From the NCBI GenBank assembly GCA_964036315.1, contig OZ038496.1, forward strand, positions 18,655,685-18,719,684: a DNA stretch of 64,000 bases, written 5' to 3'. The notes beneath the pieces were generated by a model. It did not search any database. It was not told the DNA's origin and was given only the letters and a program-made list of their open reading frames with translations. The position numbers were made by a program, and so were the translations under genes. Shown here one piece after another: positions 43,277 to 54,019 of the stretch. Numbering within the stretch: the first letter of the stretch is position 1; the number at the start of each line of letters is the position of its first letter. The DNA is from Acanthosepion esculentum. Lineage: Eukaryota > Mollusca > Cephalopoda > Sepiida > Sepiidae.

Positions 43277-43279
<3 letters not shown>

Positions 43280-43309
<30 letters not shown>
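43280..43309. repeat. (TA)n microsatellite
   Basis: About 28 bp of alternating TA. Confidence 0.95.
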
Positions 43310-43312
<3 letters not shown>

Positions 43313-43710
43313 ACATGTCTCAGTTAATAATTTAGATAATTTACACAAGTTTACGGCATATAGAATAAGATATTTTTTTTATGGTTCTGTAGGTTTAGAA
43401 AGAGTGAAGCCTTTACATTGGGAAAATTACGAATCAATATTGAACAGCAGATGTTCATCAAATGTAGAACTGACTTTTAACATTATTTTGTGTGCCTATA
43501 TGCAAATGATAGTCAAGTGACAAGGCACTGGAGACGAGGTAACTTTTTTATGGTTATCTCCTGAACCATTGGGTAGCATCTTGTATATATTTTGTGAGAT
43601 TATGGACTACAATACAACAGTGCTCTCAGAATCCAACAGCAAAAAAGATTACGCATTTTGGAGGTTTTACATATTAAAAGACAGCAACCCAGCCATCAAT
43701 AAGATGTATT
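43310..43710. other. Unassigned spacer
   Basis: No recognised element. Confidence 0.45.
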
Positions 43711-43714
43711 TCAA

Positions 43715-44465
43715 GCTCAGTAGGTGAACATGTGTTAAATGGCTTTTGTAACATAAGGTCACTCCCACAGCCGAAACATAGATCCCTTGTGCCTTTTCTA
43801 TAAATGTTTTCATAGTAATTGTTCTGATGAGCTTTCTTTTTTGAGGAGAGTACTAGATTGGCAGATAGGTCTCATAATTTCACTGTTGAAATTCCTAGAT
43901 ACTAATAGTTTCTTCCTTCACAATTATTTTTAATCATTTCCTCCCAAGCAAGGCAATAAAGCCACTAGGATGCACAAGGTTGCAGAGTATTATAGAATAT
44001 GAGAAAAACTACTATTAAGGAGTGACAATAATAAAAGAATCAGAATTAGGAAGACAGAGGATAACAATTGACATTGCATTTAAATTTTTGAAGATCAAAG
44101 TTGGCTGGAAAGCAAGAAGCCAGAAGAGTTCTACATGGTAATTGTTTAAATTAGCTGTCCTCTTTAGTACATAGACTTTTTGAATTTAAGCATACTACTA
44201 GATTAGTGACCATCATTTCACAGTCGGAATGTCTACATGTATTTGTAAGTTCTATGCTAACAGTTTCTTCTCCCACACTTCTTGTTTGTAGAATTCTCTT
44301 CTGGTTTCTTATTTTTCTATCAATGACGATCTTTAAAAATTGAAAGGCAATCTAAATCATCTTCTGTCTCTTTGAACCCAGGTTTTTTTATTGGCCCCTC
44401 TGACTCTCATTAACCTCTTGCATCCTAGTGGCTTTTATTGTCTGATTTAAATGATTTTTTAAAAA
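43715..44465. pseudogene. LINE family A mosaic: + / - / + fragments
   Basis: 43,715-43,930 is plus-strand LINE A (ccttttctataaatgttttc; gaggagagtactagattggc). 43,930-44,135 is minus-strand LINE A 3' end (aatcatttcctcccaagcaa ... ttgcatttaaatttttgaag). 44,137-44,465 is plus strand again (ctaacagtttcttctcccac ... gtggcttttattgtctga). The inverted middle piece suggests nested insertion or twin priming. Confidence 0.7.
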
Positions 44466-44469
44466 AATG

Positions 44470-45110
44470 TTCATTTTAAACTCCAGATCATTAACAATAG
44501 AAATGCTCTTAACTGTTTCCCAACCTATTTTTTTTATTTTTCCCCCCTGAAAATTACCAGTGAGGGTTGATGTTCAAAAGTACAATAAATTAGATAACCT
44601 TTACTTTAGGAATTGGGTTTTAATATTTTCAATAGCTAAAAACAAATTTAACAGATCTTTTTTTCAAAAAGCATATTACACGGCTAAAGATTTTATTGGT
44701 GGTCTTCTTTGATTTCTGTAATGACACCTGCTGATTAAAAGTCTTAAATCATGATGTTCTCAAAGATAAAAAATACCAAAGAGCAGCATCGGGTTGAGTT
44801 CTTCCTCTCATTATCATAATCCTCTAACTTAATGTAGTTTTGTCTTTAATTTTTATTATACGTGCTTGAAGAATTTGGAATTTCTGTTTGCAATTAATGA
44901 TTTATAATATTTAAGTATGATCAGCCATTATGGATCTTATATTAGTAGGAATATTATATTTCTTAAGAGAGGATGTTGTAATTTTGTCTTTATTCAAAAT
45001 AACTGAGAATTAGGAAGGTTATAGTTAAAAAGAGTATTGAAGGAACAGAAGACTACATAGGTGAAACAAAGCAAAAGAAGTTTATTAAATACTTATACAG
45101 CTAGTCAGTT
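44470..45110. other. Unassigned spacer
   Basis: No recognised element or gene. Confidence 0.45.
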
Positions 45111-45114
45111 ATGT

Positions 45115-45390
45115 GCTATGCTTGATACACACTTAGGCAATCATGTATCTTTCAGTACATGACTGACAAGGCAGTAGGTTGTCATTTCTTTCTGTGGTAG
45201 ACCAGTTGCCATCCAAGGCTATAGAACCCAGTCTATCTTGCTATTTACTGGGGGGAGAAGAAGAGGATTCATACCTTTCCCAAGGGTATTAGCACATAAG
45301 TGAATGTAATGGATTTGACTGAAATTTGAACTCAGCTCTCCGATTCCTCAATTTGAGTCACTATCCATTATGCCACTGTGCCTCCAAATA
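45115..45390 (-). repeat. tRNA-derived SINE D, full copy
   Basis: Minus strand starts aggcacagtggcataatgga (A-box region), then gagttcaaatttca (B box), aatccattacattcacttat, atacccttgggaaaggtatg and ccttggatggcaactggtct. The distal part (atacatgattgcctaagtgt, minus) is shared with the 61 kb copy. Confidence 0.85.
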
Positions 45391-45784
45391 CTTATACAGT
45401 GAATGAAAATACTTGAGTAAATTAACTACTCCTCAAATCCTACTCTAATGTGGGTACTTGCCATCTTTATAAGTAGGAACAGTCCATTGTCACAGTAGTA
45501 GGGAAGAGCAGGATATATGCTGAGTCCTACTCTACAACAGAGGATCATATTGTAATTTGTTCAGATGTGTTTTAAATGGCATTTATCTTCAGGGCTTAAT
45601 CAGTCATGGCTCCCCACAGATTCCTTTTTTTATTATCTATGTATTCCCATGAATTCTTGGAATATACAGTGAAATATTTTCCCTTGGACTTCTCCACACT
45701 TTGAAATTTAAAGTCGTCCTTGCCGATGCACATTCTGTGCTGGTAACCATTACTCTATCTGTGCTTCCTTTGAGAGCATCAGTA

Positions 45785-46800
45785 GTAAGTTAATCTGTGA
45801 GATAATATCATTGTGGCATAATCAACATAAACAGAATTTTGTTTGTAGTTGCCATTGCCTATTGCACATCAGAAACTGTATATTATATTATCTTTGTATT
45901 TTTTTTTAAAGAACTGTTGTTATTAGTGATAAGATTTAATGTTTTTAATTTTTTTATTGTTGATAATCTGATATGGCTGTTATTAATCTGATATGGTTGT
46001 TAGAGGCAACAGAAATGTTCCTACCTATGATATTCATAAAAGCTCTCTTGCTCTGTTAATAAATAAGGTTACAATAAGATAATTTTATTGTTTAATGATA
46101 TTAGTTATAATTTTCTTAGATCATCAACAATATAGAGAATCATTTGTTAACCCCTTCCCTGGTATAGACATGTATATACTTTTTTACTGAAAGTGTCTTT
46201 TTCAGACACAGATGATTAAACGTGTCCAAAACATAACATTCAAAATTAGATACTAACATGTTTATACGTCAATCAATTCTTTTTATGTCCTTCTGAGCTT
46301 GAAATAAGTCCAATTTCTTAGTCTTCTTGAAGCAGACAAGAAAATCTTCTTTCATCTATGGATATTGCGGCATGGAATACTTACATACTGTATAACAAAT
46401 AAAACAAATTTGTCTGAAAATGAAACATCTTTCCCAAAATAATTAGTAAGGAAGGGGTTAATAAAATTTTGTTTGATGTCATAAAATACTTTTAGAAATA
46501 ATGAGTAGGATGATGAGATTAGTAGATAAATGTTTATAAAATATTACAGCAATTTTATATCTGTGGGAACATTCAGTGTTATAATTAAGGAAGCAAGACT
46601 TTGAACTTGTAGATATTTTTTTAAGATGCCACTCAAATCAATTAAAATGTCTTGGAAGTGAGTCTGTTTTTTATTTTAAGCTAAGTAAATAGAGGATGGA
46701 ATACTTTTAAAAGTTTCTCTCAGATATTTTATTTTGTGTAGGTTTTTGCTTAATATGAAAATACCAATGATGTGTTTTGTGTTAGCTTGATTTTTAAAAA
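45785..46800 (-). repeat. Old dispersed repeat G, copy 1
   Basis: Shares taatctgtgaga, aacagaatttt, gttgttattagtgataagat / gttattagaaataataagat, aattaaggaagcaag / aattaaggaagaaag and gaggatggaatac / gaaggatagaatt with 47,040-47,645, in the same order. It includes about 300 bp absent from copy 2. Orientation (minus) is guessed from coding-like sequence in copy 2. Confidence 0.6.
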
Positions 46801-46990
46801 CTGAATTTGATCTTTATTTATACTATTTATATTTGGACTATTGTCTTCATCTTTCTTGTTTTTATCACAACATTTCGACCATTGAGCCCTTTGGCATTCT
46901 TCAGGCATATATCAATCTGGATAATCTACAGGCAATTCTGAACTGGACCTTTTATGATTGTTCTCGTTCCACTGCTTATGCCTAGGGGTA
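46800..46990 (-). repeat. Dispersed repeat family E copy
   Basis: Minus strand: tgcctgaagaatgccaaagg, atggtcgaaatgttgtgata, gatgaagacaatagtccaaa. It is inserted between the two copies of repeat G. Confidence 0.65.
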
Positions 46991-47039
46991 TAATCTAATT
47001 CTTATCCCAGAAATTCAGACAAAAATTAAATTTGGTCAG

Positions 47040-47645
47040 ACAAGTGATAAGTTAATCTGTGAGACGGTGTTGTAGTAGTGTGACCAATATCAACAGAATT
47101 TTCTTTGATGTTATAATCTCTGGTTACATGTAAGAATTTGTATATTATGGTGTTTGTATAGTGTTTTTCTTTAGACTAATGTTATTAGAAATAATAAGAT
47201 TCAGTGTTTTTAATTTTCATAGTAGATGATTCGTCGGTATGTTTGTTAAGGTATTTTCCTATGTATGACATTCTTAATAGCTATCTTGTCCTGTTCATAA
47301 TTAAGTTGCATCTGATTATAATAGAATAAGTTTATTGTGTTACTGTTTTTGTTATGATTTTTGTGTGGATTATTATTTTATTTAGAGTAATTTTTATTTG
47401 TTCACCAAAAATATAATTGGGGAATCTGTTGCTAGTAAGTCTTTGTTTGATGTTATCTAATTTATTGTTGAAATTAAGGAAGAAAGCGTTTCAGATTGGA
47501 GTTTTTTAGGTAATGATTTCAAAAGGATTAAAATGCCTCAGAAGGGAAGTTTATCACTCATGTTAAGTTTGTAAGTAAAATGAAGGATAGAATTAGTGTT
47601 AAAATATTAAGTGGGTTTATGGTTTTTAAAAAATAAATTTTTGAG
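47040..47645 (-). repeat. Old dispersed repeat G, copy 2, with coding-like antisense
   Basis: Direct repeat of 45.8-46.8 kb. On the minus strand one stretch reads LKSLPKKLQSETLSSLIST and another ENSVDIGHTTTTPSHRL, separated by stops. I cannot assign these to a family, but the biased composition looks like a decayed transposon protein. Confidence 0.5.
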
Positions 47646-47649
47646 GTGA

Positions 47650-48185
47650 GAAATGTAATAATTGGGCAATGTTGAACCAAAATAAATATATAGATGTTAT
47701 CAAGATGGTCATAAAAAGAAATTTGTGTTGTGTAAGCTAAAATCTATTCACATATTGTAAGAGGTTTCATTTTAGACAGTGATAATAAAGGATGTTTATC
47801 AGTGTAATGTAAAATTTTATCAATAGCTTCTTTAAATTAAATGTTAGTAAAATATTTTATCTACATCTAATGAAGCTAAAAATTATTATTAGGTTTGGTG
47901 GAGTGTAAAATTTTCAGGAATTCATGGGTTTCCATTTTTATTTTTAAGATATGATAAAATAATGTTATTGAGAGCTTTTTATAATGAGTATATTGAAGTG
48001 AGAAATTAGAATATAATACAATTTGTGAGTTTTCAGGTTTATGGATTTTTGTATTGCCATACAAATAAACAGGATCACTGGTAATTTTTTAAAACTTCAT
48101 GATTCTTATTTCAGCCTTATTAGCATTTATGATTTTGATGAAATTTTTTTTTAAGGTCTAGAATATTTTTTTACTCATAAGAACT
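47650..48185. other. Unassigned AT-rich spacer
   Basis: Nothing recognised. Confidence 0.4.
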
Positions 48186-48187
48186 AT

Positions 48188-48188
<1 letters not shown>

Positions 48189-48233
<45 letters not shown>
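48189..48233. repeat. (TA)n microsatellite
   Basis: Flanked by ctatgga on the left and tccataa on the right, so the whole is a near-palindrome. Confidence 0.95.
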
Positions 48234-48235
<2 letters not shown>

Positions 48236-48360
48236 ATAATTTCTGAGGAATCCAAATAAACATATTAAATTTATAAAGTTTCTCTACTTGTTATATATTT
48301 AATTATAACTATGGATTATATATTTTATAGTTTTTTGTGTTTTTATATAATTGTTGTATA
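48233..48360 (+). repeat. Dispersed repeat H, copy 1
   Basis: ccataatttctgaggaatcc, aaacatattaaatttataaa, tctacttgttatatatttaa and actatggattatatatttta recur at 49,832-49,950 in the same order and orientation. Family unknown. Confidence 0.7.
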
Positions 48361-48498
48361 AGTTGGTTGTGCAGATAGTGTAATGTGGTGTCTTGTACAA
48401 AAACAAAAGGAACTATATAAAGATTAACACAATATTACTTGTCTTTTATATTCAATAATATATGAATAAAAAATTTCTGCCCAAATATATATTATCTA

Positions 48499-48500
48499 TT

Positions 48501-48551
<51 letters not shown>
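48499..48551. repeat. (CT)n(AT)n compound microsatellite
   Basis: About 25 bp of CT then about 27 bp of AT. Confidence 0.95.
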
Positions 48552-48794
48552 GGATATGCATGATATGTTTGCATATATCCCTTTGCTCAAAGGTATGACA
48601 AGTCTGTCTTCTGACAGACACACAATCTTCCAAGAGATGAGCAAATTGGTGTACTTTTTACAAAGTTGTTTCTGTGGACGAGTGTTTTTCATTAATCATA
48701 TGGTAAAGAGTTTTTAATTTTCAGCAGTATATTATGAACCTTAGTAGGGTAGTTTCACACAACACCACATGTTGCTACAAAAGTAAAACATGAA

Positions 48795-48845
48795 CATAAA
48801 AACACAAATCATGTTCTTACATAGCCTCATCAGAGGAAGATTTTC
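48795..48845 (-). ncRNA. Degenerate hammerhead-like motif
   Basis: Minus strand CTGATGA (48,827-48,833) followed by ggctatgtaagaacatgatt. The expected GAAA is now GAAC and stem II is not clearly pairable. Recognised only by likeness to the 29.64 kb motif (CTGATGAGGC...ACATG). Confidence 0.3.
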
Positions 48846-49074
48846 GTATGGATGCCATGCATAACACCACACTCATTCAGAAATATCTAAATTGTCAGCT
48901 GTATACAACTGCATTCTAAGGTCAAAGGTTGAAAATGGCGTTGAAGAATGAGTAAAGCCTGTAGGTCTTAGTGAGGACCATCCTTCTTCAAACCTTATGG
49001 ACTGGTGCTACAGAATCCCCAAAAAACGTTATCAAATAATGAAAACCACATCACTTGAAAAATTTCAACATTAA

Positions 49075-49275
49075 CAACAAATAATTATTTGCACTATTTA
49101 CATTGTTCGGACTGTTGTCCTCATCTTTATTGCCATCTTCACAATGTCTCAGCCGTTGTACACTCTGACTTTTTTCAGGTGATATACACTGCAATTTCAA
49201 ACCAAACCCTTTATTTAAGCCATGATGGTAGATTGTTCTAATTCCACATGCCATGCCTTTTGTGGATATTGCAGT
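49075..49275 (-). repeat. Dispersed repeat family E copy
   Basis: Minus strand: cacctgaaaaaagtcagagt, caacggctgagacattgtga, gatgaggacaacagtccgaa, caatgtaaatagtgcaaata. The motif core is mutated (CTGAAAA; GAGA). Confidence 0.65.
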
Positions 49276-49494
49276 ATCAGTTAATTCCCTTTAGTAACTC
49301 AGCTTTTTTCAAAGTTTTTGTTCCCTCTACTGTGGCCAGGTATTGAACTCTCAACTCTTTGGATCAAGTCATATCTCAGAAATATAGAGAGCAACAAATA
49401 AAATTGATAACACGTGTAACTCAAAGAGAACATAGGCATAATCAAGACGTTGCTGTTTAACAAACAAAATGTGGAGAAGGAAGCCCCCGTCAAT

Positions 49495-49640
49495 ATAGGA
49501 AAAAGTTATAAGAATTGACTTGAGAAAGCTATTTTCCTGAAAAATTATTTTAATAGAAAGATTTTATAAATTACAATCACAAGTAGCATTAGCTGCTTGG
49601 CCAGTGAATGCCAAATGTTACCAGGTAAGGAATCAGCTAA
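49495..49640 (-). repeat. Copy of the 5.66-6.27 kb dispersed repeat
   Basis: Minus strand: ggcattcactggccaagcag, gctactt, aatttataaaatctttctat, aatttttcaggaaaatagct, matching the tandem copies at 5.66-6.27 kb. Confidence 0.7.
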
Positions 49641-49829
49641 TATTGCGATTACCAATACCATTAGATGATTTTTACAATGTGCAGGAGTTTTATATCTACA
49701 GATTGAGTGAAAAGTATGGATTAAATCTGACAGAATTAAATTTAGAATGAGAAGGAAAATATTTATAGATTTAACACGTTTCTATATTTTGGAAGTAGAA
49801 TAATCCGGACACAGCATTATTTCACTTCT

Positions 49830-49955
49830 ATAATTTCTGATGAATCTAAATAAACAAACATATTAAATTTATAAATGTTTTTCTACTTGTTACATATTTA
49901 ACCATATCTATGGATTACATATTTTTTAATGGTTTTGTGTTGTTATATAACTGGA
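49830..49955 (+). repeat. Dispersed repeat H, copy 2
   Basis: ataatttctgatgaatctaa, aaacatattaaatttataaa, tctacttgttacatatttaa, tctatggattacatattttt: the partner of 48.23 kb. Confidence 0.7.
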
Positions 49956-50034
49956 ATACATATGCTTTCGTATGAAATAAGTTAATATTATTTTGGTTAT
50001 TTTTTAAATTGTATTCCTTATGGTGATTTTCTGA

Positions 50035-50650
50035 GCATAATTTAGATGTGGCACAAGGCCAAATGTATGGAGCACCCTGTAAGCATCGAACTCACTACTC
50101 AGTCATAATTGTTTCAGTGAGACAAGTTTGTTAACCATTACACATTAAAGTGCCTAATGATTTTCAAAGTGTAGCTCACATGTGGCACAAGGCCGAAAAT
50201 ATGGTGCACCCAGTGAAGACTGACTTCACTATTTTGTCTTAATTGTTCTGGCAAGACAAGATTGCTAATCATTACACAACAACAAGGTTCCCATTGATTT
50301 GGTAAATATAGCTTAGATGTGGCACAAGGCCGATAGTATAGAGCACCCAGCGAGGATCAAACTCACTACTCAATTGTAATTATTCCAGCAAGACAAGCTT
50401 GCTAACCATACACCATGTTGAAGTGACCAAATATTTTCTAGGCATAGCTTAGATGTAGCACAATACTGAAAATATCGAACACCCAGTGAGTATCAAAGTC
50501 CATACTTAGTCATAGAAGTGACCAATTTTCTAAGCATAGCTTAGATGTGGCACAAGGCCGATAGTATTCAGCACTCAGTCATAATGTTTCAAACAGGACA
50601 AGCTTGCTAACCATTATGCCATGTTGAGGTGCCCAAATTTGGTTCAGTTT
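50035..50650 (-). repeat. Tandem array of tRNA-like units (about 135 bp each)
   Basis: gcacaaggcc landmarks fall at 50,051, 50,185, 50,322, 50,458 (mutated) and 50,550. Each full unit on the minus strand has a tRNA-like stretch: tgtaatggttagcaagctt (A-box region) and gagtttgatcctcactggg (B-box region). The last unit has a deletion of about 40 bp. The same units recur in the opposite orientation at 52.69 kb. Confidence 0.85.
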
Positions 50651-50989
50651 GCATGTTTATAGGATTAGTTATCTGCAAAATAATTTTATATTCTCATTAG
50701 CGATAAAATATTAAATATTAGGAACTATATTTTCTTTATAATGGCATTTTTATTTGCATAATCTCAGAATGTTCTCATCAAATCTTATTTCATATAAATA
50801 TTTTGTGATCTTAGTGGACACTTTGGTCATATATTTCCATTTTGTGCTGCTAATAAATGTTTAAATTTAAGTAAAGGCTCTCTTTCAGATGAAGTATTTT
50901 ATGACAGGCACTTTCACATATTTTACAAGAAGGCTGCAATCACAATTTTCTGAAAATGTATTATAAATGATGGATGGAAAAAACTATCA

Positions 50990-51490
50990 AGAGAGAGGCT
51001 TACATGAGTAGATAGATATGAAAAGGCTGAGATAGATATGAAGAAGCTGAGATAGATAGATATGAAGAAGCTGAGATAGATAGATATGAAGAAGCTGAGA
51101 TAGATATGAAAAGGTTAAGATAGATAATATGAAGAATCTAAGACATGAAATGGGTAAAATAGTTACGAAGTAGCAGAAATAGACTGGTAGATATGAAAAG
51201 GCTAAGATAGATGTTAAGCTAGATATGAAGAGACTAATATATATATATAGATAGATACATAGATATGAAAAGGCAGAAATAGATAGATATGAAAAGGCTT
51301 GGACTGACAGACAGATAAGAAGAGGCAGAAATAGATACATAGACAGATAGATAGATATGAAGTGACCAAAATAGATAGGGAGGTAGATATGAAGAGGCTG
51401 AAATAAATAAGTAGATAGATAGATAGATAGATATCAATATGAAGTCTCTGAGATAAATAGGGGGATAAATATAAAAAAACCTGGAAAGAA
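50990..51490. repeat. GATA-type degenerate tandem repeat
   Basis: agatagatatgaagaagctg and variants repeat with a 20-24-bp period; the last part includes pure (GATA)n near 51,411-51,432. Tyr/Ile/Ser-rich minus-strand frames here are repeat artefacts. Confidence 0.9.
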
Positions 51491-51944
51491 ATTTATAGAT
51501 TTTGGTATGTAATAAGAATATATACAGGTACATATTAATATTTCACGTATTTTTGTGTTTACTGCATTTCTGCAGGTCAGTGATTAGATAAAATGAAACA
51601 CTCATAGTAATGTCTATACACGATCGGGCATACACACGGACACACATATTCATTGAAGGTGTTTCCACCGAAAGACACATCTGGAAACATATGCACAAAG
51701 ATTAAAACAAGATTTTTAAATATTTAAAGAATAAGCAGTAAATGCAGGTGAAAGAAAAGCTTGATTTCATTTTGTTTTTCTCTTCTTTCGTTTTTTTTCT
51801 TTGCCATTATGTCATGTTTAGTGTCAGATTTATTGAGAAATGGCACGGATTTGGAAGGAAGGGAAACAGAATGGTAATCTTTTTAAACATGCAAAAACTG
51901 CAGCGATTTTTTTCATTCCATTTAGTTTACCATTAGTGGCCAAT

Positions 51945-51990
51945 TATTATTATTATTATTATTATTATTATTGTTATTATTATTATTGTA
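51945..51990. repeat. (ATT)n microsatellite
   Basis: About 13 ATT units with one GTT interruption. Confidence 0.95.
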
Positions 51991-52064
51991 GTAGCAGAAG
52001 TACAAGAACAGGGGGTAAGAGAATGGTGAAAGGGAAAAGACTTGATCAGGGAAAAGGAATGAAG

Positions 52065-53600
52065 AGTTAAAGTAAAAAAGAAATGACGAAAAGGATTTTC
52101 ACAAAGGAGTAGGAAGTTGAGATAAGAGAAGGGTGAAAAGGAAGGTGTTGACAAAAGAAGGAAACATTTAGAAAAGAGAGAGACAGAGATTAAATGAAGG
52201 TAAGTTTAAAGAGATAGAGAGAGGTGAGAGATTAAAGAGAGTGGATGATGAGAATAAGTCTCAGGAAGACAGAGTGAATAAAACTGAGCATGGTGAGAAA
52301 GAGAAGAATAAGATTAGAGGGAAAGAGAGATCACAGAAGAGTTTAAATTCTTTTGTAGACTGGGTGATTAAAGGAAATGTGAGGAAGACAGAAAGAAATA
52401 GAGGGAGAATTAGAAAAGGATTTTCACAAAGGAGGAGGCGGAGGTTGTCATAAGGGAAGGGTGAAAAGAAAGGTGTTGAAAAGAGAAGGAAACATTTAGA
52501 AAAAGAGAGAGAGACAGATTAAATGAAGGCAAATTTAGAGGAATAGAGAGAGGTGAGAGAATAAAGAGAGTGGATGATGAGAATAAGGGTCAGGAAAACA
52601 GAGTGAATAAAAGTGAGGATGGTGAGAAAGAGAAGAATAATATTAGAGGGGAAGAGAGATAAGAGAATACAGAAGATTTTAGACTTAGAAAATTGGGCAC
52701 TTCTATGACTAAGTATGGGCTTCGATACTCACTGGGTGCCCGATATTTTCAGCATTGTGTTAAATTTAAGCTATGCTTAGAAAATATTCGGTCACTTCAA
52801 CATGGTATATGGTTAGCAAGCTTGTCTTGCTGGAACAATTACAACTGAGTAGTGAGTTTGATCCTCACTGGGTGCCCTATACTATCGGCCTTGTGCCACA
52901 TCTAGGCTATGTTTACAAAATCAATGGGAACCTTGACATTGTGTAAAGGTTAGCAAGCTTGTTTTTAAAGTGGGTCATTAAAGAAGTGTGAGGAAGACAG
53001 AAATAGAGGGAAAATAAGAATGAGAGTGGGTGAGAAAGAGAAATAAAAAAAGATGAGAAAGTGAAGAAGATTAGTGTGAAACGGAGATAAGAGAATAAGG
53101 TAGAGTTTAGACTCTTGGAGTGTGGGTGATGAAAAATGGGATCAGAGAATGACAATAGGGATAAGACTTGATCAAGGAAGAAAGAATATGTTAAGTAAAA
53201 TGGAATGAAGAAGAGGGTTTTTGCAGGAGTAGGAGGTTGAGAGGTAAGAAGTGTGGAAGGAAAGTGTTGAAAAAAGAAGGAAAAGTTTAGAAAAATAGAG
53301 TGACAGTGAGAGAGAGAGATTATAGAATTTAAAAATTCTTTTGGAGAATGGGTAATGAGAGAAAGAGAGAGAGAAATAAGAATAAGAGTGGGGTGAGAAG
53401 AAAGAGAAGATGAAGATTAGAGGGAGAGGATAAAGAAGAGTTTTGACTCTTTTGGAGAGTGGGTGATAAGAAAGTGGGTCAGAGCAAAAGAGAGAATAAG
53501 AATGAGAGCTGGGAAGAAAGAGAGAAAGGGTGAGAACAGAGGAAAAAGGTAAAGAAAGAAAGAGTAAAAAGAGAGTTAATGAATAGAAATAAAATGTATC
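52065..53600. repeat. Purine-rich tandem repeat, about 325-bp unit
   Basis: aaaaggattttcacaaagga at 52,089 and 52,414 begins two similar units (gaaggaaacatttagaaaa, gagagtggatgatgagaata, tagaggg(a/g)aagagagat). A third, weaker unit starts near 53,215. The array is interrupted at 52,690-52,965 by tRNA-like units. It ends in A/G-rich sequence. Confidence 0.8.
52690..52965 (+). repeat. tRNA-like units, inverted relative to 50.0-50.6 kb
   Basis: atggttagcaagcttgtctt, gagtttgatcctcactgggt and ctatactatcggccttgtgc match, unit for unit, the reverse complement of about 50,265-50,520, including the unusual cgatattttcagcattgtg segment. This is therefore a copied piece of that array, not an independent SINE. 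Confidence 0.85.
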
Positions 53601-53639
53601 TTACACACACAAACACATTCACATGTGTCGGTTTGTGTT

Positions 53640-53645
53640 ATATAT

Positions 53646-53686
<41 letters not shown>

Positions 53687-53690
53687 ATAA
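53640..53690. repeat. (CA)n(TA)n microsatellite
   Basis: About 32 bp of CA followed by TA. Confidence 0.95.
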
Positions 53691-53857
53691 TACATGAAAC
53701 TGCAAGTCATACTGTCTGCATAGGGTATTATGTATTTTTATTAATATATACTTAATAGCTCTGCTATTTAGCATTGATGGGATATATGTATGTATTTGTA
53801 TGTGAACACTTACAAGTACATTTATCTATATTTATTCATTTGATTATATTCATAGTT

Positions 53858-53859
53858 AC

Positions 53860-53890
<31 letters not shown>

Positions 53891-53891
53891 T
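53858..53891. repeat. (TA)n(GA)n microsatellite
   Basis: Short TA run followed by GAGAGAGA. Confidence 0.9.
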
Positions 53892-53949
53892 CATTATTGT
53901 TTTGTCCGTGTATTGGTTGATATATTGAAATGTAATTGTCATCTTTGAT

Positions 53950-54010
53950 AATGGCTTATGTAAGCCGAAAGCTTACATAGGATTAAAACATGTATCAATA
54001 TGGTGATTTC
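53950..54010 (+). ncRNA. Degenerate hammerhead-like motif with strong stem II
   Basis: tttgataatggcttatgtaa then gccgaaagcttacatagg. The core reads TTGATAA for CTGATGA; stem II ggctt/aagcc (5 bp, loop atgt) is perfect and directly followed by GAAA and a loopless agct stem III. Stem I pairing is poor. The same TTGATAA change occurs at 39.49 kb. Confidence 0.4.
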
Positions 54011-54019
54011 CTTTCATCT

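Noticed and set aside
50990..51490. CRISPR-like array
   Set aside because: Eukaryotic context; repeats are degenerate GATA-type and have no unique spacers.
50987..51533. 117- and 99-codon minus-strand frames rich in Tyr/Ile/Ser
   Set aside because: Encoded by GATA-type repeats.
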